DNA from: Clostridia bacterium
GTDB taxonomy: Bacteria; Bacillota; Clostridia; Christensenellales; Aristaeellaceae
Reading direction: 5' to 3'
Length of the DNA stretch: 10,938 nt
NCBI GenBank assembly: GCA_009776385.1
Contig: WRFT01000042.1
Coordinates: 1-10,938 of the forward strand
Part shown: positions 6,590-10,938 of the stretch, one piece after another
How the letters are laid out: each line of letters starts with the position of its first letter
Position numbering within the stretch: position 1 is the stretch's first letter
Made by a program: the position numbers and the translations under genes
Notes under the pieces: model-generated
Told to the model about the DNA's origin: nothing
The model's input: only the letters and a program-made list of their open reading frames with translations
Database searches by the model: none

Positions 6590-7683
6590 GCCAATCCGCC
6601 TCCTATATACAGAATCGCGGTAAGAATGGCGGCCAATGACCCGGCGATGCCGAAGAACCAGCGCCAGTAACGGCCCCAATCAACAGGCAGGTCTCCTATC
6701 AGCTTTCCGGTCTGTCCGTTCATGGCAAACAGAAAGTCTTTGTCTTTCCACTTCGTGTTCAGCAACCATACCGGCATCAGCGCGTACTTTACATCCCCCT
6801 TGATAAGCCGGATGTCGGAGTAATCCTTTGTCAAAGTGGTATAGCCGGAGATGGTTTTTCGCATGACGTTCTCGGTGCTTCTTATAATGCGGTCGTTGGC
6901 GCGCTTGGAACATGTTTCGGCGTCCTCGCTGTATTTTTCCGCCATAAAACCGGGCAGAAACGCCGTGGAAAACGGCTTTAAATCGGCGTAGTCAAACGGT
7001 TCAACCGAGTCCATAAACGCGTCCGGCATTTTAACCGAGGCGTCCGCCGGTATTTTTTCAAACGATACGCTGCCGTCACGCGCAATGCGGTAATGATCCG
7101 TCTGCGTTATCTGATAGTTGCCGCTGGTAAAGGTACGCACCTTCGTGCCCCTAAAGCGCATGGAAGCGTCCGCCGTGCCGTCATAAAGCCAAAAGGGTAC
7201 ATAGACGCCCTGCATCTGCGTCACATGGTTATCGTCGCAAAAATACTTCGGCAGCAGTTTCTTGCCATGATAAAACTTTTTAAGCGCCGCTGCAGCCGCG
7301 TCTTTATCAAGTTTAAACGGCAGCACATAATCCGGCCTCAGCTCATCCTTAAACCGGCCTGGAATCACGGTCGGGTTACCGCAATACGGGCAGGAAGTCG
7401 CCGCCGTAGAGCTCTCGCATAAAATTTCGGCCGCGCAGGACGGGCATGAGTAACCGCGCATCTGGGCCGCTTCTTCCGTGCTGATATGCATATGGGGGCC
7501 GGTATCCCATTGAAGGGAAGCGCCTCCTAAGGCCGCGGCCTGCTCCTTGTCCGCGTATAACTGCTCAATCAGTTCGGTATCGTACCGGTTATCGCAGTTA
7601 GCGCAAACAAGCTGCCCGGATTCCCCGTCAAAACGCAGCGCGGCCGAGCAGTTGGGGCATTGATGATTCATTACCTGAGTCAC
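6586..7683 (-). CDS. Double zinc-ribbon membrane protein (TFIIB-type zinc ribbon, YdjG-like)
   Basis: 365 residues from the GTG at 7683. Two four-cysteine zinc ribbons lie at the N-terminus: C9-P-N-C12 with C27-A-N-C30, and C80-P-S-C83 with C98-P-Y-C101. After them comes a region rich in beta strands (about 110-330) with Y/W/F-rich stretches such as GVYVPFWLYDGTA and YALMPVWLLNTKW, then one hydrophobic helix at the very C-terminus (about 342-362) that would anchor it in the membrane. Database entries for such proteins are sometimes labelled primosomal protein N-like on the zinc ribbon alone; there is no helicase domain. It heads the operon with the TPM gene and dut. The start is chosen because GGGAGG (7698-7693) lies 9 nt before GTG, whereas the next ATG (7671) is 21 nt from that site; it would remove only four residues. 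A role in envelope stress is inferred from the Bacillus ydjG-ydjH pairing. Confidence 0.82.
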   Translation of the reverse strand: MTQVMNHQCPNCSAALRFDGESGQLVCANCDNRYDTELIEQLYADKEQAAALGGASLQWDTGPHMHISTEEAAQMRGYSCPSCAAEILCESSTAATSCPYCGNPTVIPGRFKDELRPDYVLPFKLDKDAAAAALKKFYHGKKLLPKYFCDDNHVTQMQGVYVPFWLYDGTADASMRFRGTKVRTFTSGNYQITQTDHYRIARDGSVSFEKIPADASVKMPDAFMDSVEPFDYADLKPFSTAFLPGFMAEKYSEDAETCSKRANDRIIRSTENVMRKTISGYTTLTKDYSDIRLIKGDVKYALMPVWLLNTKWKDKDFLFAMNGQTGKLIGDLPVDWGRYWRWFFGIAGSLAAILTAILYIGGGLA

Positions 7684-7692
7684 GATTTTCAA

Positions 7693-7698
7693 CCTCCC
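7693..7698 (-). promoter_or_regulatory. Ribosome binding site deciding the GTG start of the zinc-ribbon gene
   Basis: GGGAGG on the minus strand, 9 nt before GTG at 7683-7681. An AT-rich TATATA-like element (7718-7727) lies just upstream and might be a -10, but I see no convincing -35 for it, so the operon promoter is unresolved. Confidence 0.6.
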
Positions 7699-7814
7699 GG
7701 CATCCCATGATAGGTCAATATATAAATGATTCGATTCGCCGCGCCTGCCAATGGACTGGGGTTCCCAGCGCGCGTAAGGTTCGCACGGCGGCAAATGGAT
7801 AACAAAGCCTTCTA

Positions 7815-8457
7815 CATGCCGTGAGTGTATCTGCTTTTACCGGACAAGTCAACGATAAGCCCAGTATGTCGCCCTGTAAGTTGTGGAAGTATGCGTAATC
7901 CACGCCGTTGTAACGAACCAGGCTCGGCCATCGCTGTGAATCGTAGAAGAAGTGCATCTGCGTGTCACCCTTGCGAATATGGGTCATTTTAGTACCGTTC
8001 CATGTATACAACGTATCAATATCATTGACCGTCTTCTTGACCCTCAGCCCGGTGTGGTCGTAAGTGAACTCCGCGTTCATACCGCCGCCGGCCAGTTTGT
8101 GCAGCATCCGCCCGGCCTTCCAATAGAAGGTGTATCCGTCGTATGTCCACGGGTTACCGATGGCGTCATAGGTGATGGCCTTCCCGTCGTAAGAAGCCAG
8201 CTTGTCCTTCCATACGGTGTCATACGCGTAGGGAATACTCTCCAATACCGGTCCCAATGTACCCGTGGTATACGCGTATCGCTTCTTCTCAAGGATGTTC
8301 CCGCCCAGGTCGTATTCGTATGTCCATGTTTGTCCGGCCTTTTGATCGTTCACGCGGGTAAGCTGCCCCAACGTGTCATAGACGTAGCCGCGCGCGTAGG
8401 AGCCCACTGTTTCCGTGAAGCTGTCGTGCCGGACCAACGTGTTGCCCTTTATTAAGG
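7815..8457 (-). pseudogene. Orphan RHS-repeat core fragment, decayed
   Basis: A frame running from about 8457 to 7855 encodes RHS/YD-repeat sequence: YVYDTLGQLTRVNDQKAG, YEYDLGGNILEKKRYAYTTG, ITYDAIGNPWTYDGYTFYWK and FTYDHTGLRVKKTVND. RHS repeats build the hollow shell that encloses a C-terminal toxin in polymorphic toxins. The 3' part of this copy is broken. After LQGDILGL (about 7855) the frame shifts: the homologous residues IVDLSG and then YTHG appear only in another frame and soon meet a stop near 7814, while the original frame runs on as unrelated sequence to 7715. The typical core end (YRGY...NADT...NNP) and the tip domain are missing. The 5' end also joins abruptly to AT-rich unrelated DNA near 8458-8470, with no credible start. 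The copy nearly matches the intact RHS gene at the right edge, so it is a duplicated or displaced remnant. Confidence 0.8.
7855..8093 (-). repeat. RHS core repeat, copy 1 (matches 10700-10938)
   Basis: Direct repeat of at least 239 bp with about eight mismatches by eye, four of them clustered near 7930-7936, where GRPSLI in copy 2 becomes RWPSLV here. The repeat may continue beyond the window edge. Just past 7855 identity falls to patchy homology. Confidence 0.93.
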
Positions 8458-8471
8458 TATTTCTAACGTGA

Positions 8472-8651
8472 GTAGTTTGTTTTATAAGTGATACTATAGA
8501 AAATGAGACAGCACCAACCGACTTGAAAAAGCTAAAAAAGCTTCTCAATGTGGTTTGCGATTGTCTTGATGATAAGGAGTTAACACCGCTTGTGCTGGAC
8601 AAGCCGATTGACTATATTGAAATTGGGAGTGTAGGGGTTATGGAGGGGTAG
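8472..8651 (+). pseudogene. Coding remnant of unknown function (3' tail of a truncated gene?)
   Basis: An open frame of 59 codons on the plus strand, closed by TAG at 8649-8651. It starts right after an in-frame stop (8469-8471) next to the RHS remnant junction, and no start codon with a ribosome binding site precedes it. Its product is rich in charged and aliphatic residues (DLKKLKKLLNVVCDCLDDKE, then LDKPIDYIEIG), which looks like real protein rather than noise. I do not recognise the family. DNA here is visibly more AT-rich than the flanking RHS core. It is most simply the end of a gene whose front was lost when the RHS segment arrived, but chance coding cannot be excluded. From 8652 to 8707 I see nothing further. 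Confidence 0.35.
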
Positions 8652-8707
8652 CACCGGTAGGAGATAAGGATGATTTAGAGGTTTGTGGGAGAGTTTTATA
8701 AGCAAGA

Positions 8708-8754
8708 AGGGGCTATCGCTCACGATTTCTAAAAATCGTTTTGCGACAGCCCCT
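8708..8754 (-). terminator. Hairpin terminator downstream of the LRR gene
   Basis: AGGGGCT (8708-8714) pairs with AGCCCCT (8748-8754). Inside, CGC/GCG (8717-8719 with 8743-8745) and ACGATTT/AAATCGT (8722-8728 with 8733-8739) extend the stem. It begins about 37 nt after the LRR stop. On the minus strand the stem is followed by TCTTGCTT, an imperfect T-run, so termination in that direction is likely; the plus side has none. Confidence 0.65.
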
Positions 8755-8791
8755 AATGGGAATCACACATGTTCAATCAAGTTTATAAAGG

Positions 8792-9652
8792 CTATTTATC
8801 ATTTTGCGGGTTAAAAACAAACTCTCTAAGTCTACTCTCATCCAGTCCGATGATGTTGGATTTATCAGAAAAGAGGTTGTTTTTGCACCAAAGCGTTATT
8901 AGGGAAGGGTTATGGCTCACGTCCAGTGTCGTCAGTTGATTGCCGTTGCAGGCAAGCTGTTCCAGCGCAGTATTATGACTCACGTCCAGCGCCATCAGTT
9001 GATTTTCGGCGCAATAAAGCCCTACTAGCAAAGGATTCTGACTTACGTCCAGCATCACCAGTTGGTTGGTACTGCAGGATAGAGAATGAAGTAAAGGATT
9101 ATGGGTCACGTCTAGCGTCGTCAGGCGATTCTCGCCACAAGCAAGCCATCCCAACGCGGGATTATGACTCACATCCAGCGTCGTCAGTTGATTGATCCAA
9201 CAAGAAAGCACTGTTAGCATGGTGTTTTTACTAACATCCAGTTCGGTTAGGTTATTGCCGTCGCACCAGAGCTCTTCCAGCGCGGTGTTATGGCTTACGT
9301 CCAGCGTTGCAAGATCATTTGAGCGACAATCAAGCCATTCCAGCGCGGTGAAGTATTCGATGCCTTTCAAGGAGACGATGCCGAGACGGCGTACATACAA
9401 AGTGGTAATTCCCGACACATCGCTTGCCATGATATCTCCCACTGGCTTACCAATTTCTTCTCTCACCACCGCCTCAAAGGTTGAATCTGGGAACTGGACG
9501 ACAGCGTCGCCTGGCAAATCGAAGGTTGTCGATGATTCGGAACCCACATCCTCCAATAGGTTGGTACAGGTGGATAAAGCAGGAGTGCTAGTGCCAAGTA
9601 ACGCAAAAAACATCAAGGCTGCAATCACCAGAGTGTATAGGCGGCTTTTCAT
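8792..9652 (-). CDS. Secreted leucine-rich-repeat protein
   Basis: 286 residues with a signal peptide (about 1-27, cleavage plausible after ALS). LSTC at 26-29 resembles a lipobox, but the Thr before Cys is atypical. An N-terminal cap (about 52-102, FPDSTFEAVVREEIGKP then ITTLYVRRLGIVSLKGIEYF) leads into seven 21-residue repeats (103-249) of the form ALxxLxCxxNQLTTLDVSHNP, and an eighth incomplete repeat. The repeat Cys forms a ladder at 109, 130, 151, 172, 193, 214, 235 and 256. LRR folds bind protein partners; no catalytic domain is present. There is no LPXTG motif, dockerin, S-layer domain or C-terminal helix, so it would be released or only loosely held, unless Cys29 is lipidated. GGAGGG lies 8 nt before the ATG. 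It follows the RHS gene on the same strand, 160 bp downstream, in the usual place for an immunity gene. Confidence 0.85.
   Translation of the reverse strand: MKSRLYTLVIAALMFFALLGTSTPALSTCTNLLEDVGSESSTTFDLPGDAVVQFPDSTFEAVVREEIGKPVGDIMASDVSGITTLYVRRLGIVSLKGIEYFTALEWLDCRSNDLATLDVSHNTALEELWCDGNNLTELDVSKNTMLTVLSCWINQLTTLDVSHNPALGWLACGENRLTTLDVTHNPLLHSLSCSTNQLVMLDVSQNPLLVGLYCAENQLMALDVSHNTALEQLACNGNQLTTLDVSHNPSLITLWCKNNLFSDKSNIIGLDESRLREFVFNPQNDK
8906..9346 (-). repeat. Seven tandem 63-bp LRR-coding units
   Basis: In-frame 63-bp repeats encode the 21-residue LRR units. Codons for the LDVSHN stretch are the most conserved part at DNA level (recurring variants of cgtccagcgtcgtcag on the plus strand). 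Such repeats can change in number by slippage or recombination. Confidence 0.85.
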
Positions 9653-9711
9653 CTGTCATCCCTCCATATTTGGATAGTTGATAACGAATACGGAAGTGGT
9701 TTCCTAGTTCC

Positions 9712-9768
9712 CTGCTTGCAAGGATATTTTACTGTTATCCCCTGTAAAACGGGGGATAACTGCTTGCA
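9712..9768. repeat. Hairpin flanked by 9-bp direct repeats in the RHS-LRR gap
   Basis: A perfect 9-bp inverted repeat GTTATCCCC (9734-9742) / GGGGATAAC (9752-9760) encloses a 9-nt loop. CTGCTTGCA occurs on both sides, at 9712-9720 and 9760-9768. No T-run follows either side of the stem, so it is not a standard intrinsic terminator. It may be an operator, an RNA-processing hairpin or a small insertion scar. It lies between the RHS stop and the LRR start, in the leader of the LRR gene if transcription is continuous. Confidence 0.6.
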
Positions 9769-9812
9769 TCATCTATCCTCAATTCATTTCGCGTTCCTTG
9801 ACAGATCTCAAA

Positions 9813-10938
9813 TCATTGCCATTTCCCATTTCTCGTTGAATTGTATCCTTCAAAGTTTTTCCACCTATTTATCAAGGAAATGTGATAAGCTTTTATTGCC
9901 AAAGCTCGCATATTAATAACAAGTTGATCAGGCGCTCGATCATTTTTCTTTGAATCTTTCAGGTACATATCAAAATGCCCACCTTTCGTAACAAAAGGGG
10001 CTGTTACATGAGGATGAAGCTGAACTGCACAAGCTGCCAGAGTTCCATCACTCATTTCGAGGTAGGCTGGAAGTTTAACGGGGTTACCTTTAATCTTAAA
10101 TCCAGTACTTGAGTTCTTTACCATTTTACCATCCTTCAGTCCTTTCATTGCCCCGATAATCGTCCTAAAAGCATTCCTTCCAGAGGTTTCATTTTGAAAC
10201 CAAGTGTCAATATGATAATTATTTCCAATTTGATCCAATTCAACCGCGATAGATATAATACCACTATCGTTTGTAAGAATATGCAATGTCGCGGGTTCAT
10301 TAGCTTTAGTTCCATTTCTGAACGCCTTGTTGAGATTATAAGCGTCTAGTTGCGAAAGATCTATTACCCGTGACCAATTGTCAACCGACCATGGAATTGG
10401 ATCAAAGCCTGTAGAATCAATCATACTCACTGGATTGTTTCTACAATACGCAAACAGGTTATGGCTCAGCAATCCCCCCACATTTCCCAACACCGTATCC
10501 GCATTAATAAACCGCCCCCACTCGGGGTTGTAATACCTGCTTCTGAGGTAATAAAGCCCGGTCTCCTCATCGTACACATACCCCCTGTAGCGGAACGGGT
10601 TGTCAAGCCCCAGCGTTCCGGCCATATTCCCTTCCGTCGAGGTAAGCTTGCCCCGAGCACCGTAAGTGTACTGTACCACCTGCGCGCCGCTCATGTCAAA
10701 TAAGCCCAGTACGTCGCCCTGTAAGTTGTGGAAGTATGCGTAATCCACGCCGTTGTAACGAATCAGGCTCGGCCTGCCCTGCGAATCATAGAAGAAGTGC
10801 ATCTGCGTGTCACCCTTGCGAATATGGGTCATTTTAGTACCGTTCCATGTATATAACGTATCAATATCATTGACCGTCTTCTTGACCCTCAGCCCGGTGT
10901 GGTCGTAAGTGAACTCCGCGTTCATACCGCCGCCGGCC
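9813..10938 (-). CDS. RHS-repeat protein, C-terminal part with a novel tip domain; 5' end outside the window
   Basis: 374 residues are visible; the frame is open at the right edge. The first part is RHS core: FTYDHTGLRVKKTVND, FFYDSQGRPSLI, VVQYTYGARGKL and then the core-closing block FRYRGYVYDEETGLYYLRSR, GRFINADT, FAYCRNNPVSMIDSTG. In RHS polymorphic toxins the core forms a cage and cuts off a variable C-terminal effector at this point. Here the effector would start at about 10406 and run 197 residues to the stop, with stretches such as PATLHILTNDSG, YHIDTWFQNE and FVTKGGHFDMYLKDSKK. I do not recognise its family or an active site. DNA becomes clearly more AT-rich at the core/tip border, as expected for exchanged tips. 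The expected DPxG-type motif reads DSTG. Upstream parts (secretion signal, most of the cage) lie outside the window. The toxin role is inferred from architecture. Confidence 0.88.
   Translation of the reverse strand, partial: AGGGMNAEFTYDHTGLRVKKTVNDIDTLYTWNGTKMTHIRKGDTQMHFFYDSQGRPSLIRYNGVDYAYFHNLQGDVLGLFDMSGAQVVQYTYGARGKLTSTEGNMAGTLGLDNPFRYRGYVYDEETGLYYLRSRYYNPEWGRFINADTVLGNVGGLLSHNLFAYCRNNPVSMIDSTGFDPIPWSVDNWSRVIDLSQLDAYNLNKAFRNGTKANEPATLHILTNDSGIISIAVELDQIGNNYHIDTWFQNETSGRNAFRTIIGAMKGLKDGKMVKNSSTGFKIKGNPVKLPAYLEMSDGTLAACAVQLHPHVTAPFVTKGGHFDMYLKDSKKNDRAPDQLVINMRALAIKAYHISLINRWKNFEGYNSTRNGKWQ
10700..10938 (-). repeat. RHS core repeat, copy 2 (matches 7855-8093)
   Basis: The counterpart of the orphan RHS fragment, in the same orientation, offset by 2845 bp. 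It reaches the window edge still matching, so the true repeat is longer. Confidence 0.93.

Noticed and set aside
6586..7683. Primosomal protein N / helicase annotation for the zinc-ribbon gene
   Set aside because: Only the zinc ribbons recall PriA. No Walker motifs are present and the C-terminus is a membrane helix.
7715..7854. C-terminal 46 residues of the orphan RHS frame as a new toxin tip
   Set aside because: RHS homology continues here in a different frame (IVDLSG, YTHG), so this tail is frameshift read-through. The canonical core-closing block that precedes real tips is missing.
7952..8455. A 167-codon plus-strand open frame opposite the RHS remnant
   Set aside because: It is a shadow of RHS coding sequence; the minus-strand product has YD repeats and this one has no family features.
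8708..8754. The GGGGCTGTCGCAAAA-like arm as an insertion-sequence end
   Set aside because: Similar motifs occur at some insertion-sequence ends, but no transposase or second distant copy is visible, and the position and stem fit a terminator of the LRR gene better.
8906..9346. Regular 63-bp repeats as a CRISPR-like array
   Set aside because: The repeats are in frame, degenerate and directly contiguous without spacers, and they encode LRR units.
9192..9677. A 161-codon Ser-rich plus-strand frame opposite the LRR gene
   Set aside because: The minus-strand frame shows regular 21-residue LRR units, a signal peptide and a ribosome binding site; the Ser/Val-rich plus frame is their complement.

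Overview
The window looks like chromosomal DNA of a moderately GC-rich member of the Bacillota, probably Clostridia. The reasons are strong GGAGG-type ribosome binding sites, tightly overlapping operons, a heterodimeric ABC exporter with a Gly/Met-rich leader, a Clostridia-type dUTPase, and a zinc-ribbon/TPM gene pair of the kind known from the Bacillus ydjG-ydjH operon. The genus cannot be fixed from this stretch. No tRNA, rRNA, CRISPR array or intact insertion sequence was seen.

Layout. (1) 1-3122, minus strand: a two-gene operon for a heterodimeric multidrug-type ABC exporter. The first subunit is complete and carries the degenerate ATPase residues. The second is cut by the left edge inside its nucleotide-binding domain. 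(2) 3123-3454: a divergent regulatory region with a good sigma70-type promoter for the exporter, flanked and overlapped by an inverted repeat, and a weaker promoter reading right. (3) 3455-5204, plus strand: a glycosylasparaginase-family Ntn hydrolase overlapping rsmA (16S rRNA dimethyltransferase). (4) 5199-7683, minus strand: zinc-ribbon membrane protein, TPM-domain membrane protein and dUTPase, with 4-nt and 1-nt overlaps, so they are probably translated as a unit. This operon converges on rsmA with a 6-bp overlap of the coding ends. (5) 7815-10938: an accessory region. It holds the 3' end of an RHS-repeat gene with an unrecognised, AT-richer C-terminal domain (right edge), a small secreted leucine-rich-repeat protein, an AT-rich stretch with a plus-strand coding remnant and a terminator, and a decayed second copy of the RHS core that nearly matches the first over at least 239 bp.

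How it fits together. The left two thirds is housekeeping or envelope maintenance: drug or lipid export, rRNA modification, nucleotide sanitation and perhaps membrane-stress anchoring. The right third has the hallmarks of a polymorphic-toxin (RHS) locus that has undergone recombination: a repeated core, an unrelated tip, an orphan core fragment and foreign-looking pieces. The most interesting candidates are the RHS C-terminal domain of about 197 residues and the LRR gene that sits directly downstream, where an immunity gene is normally found.
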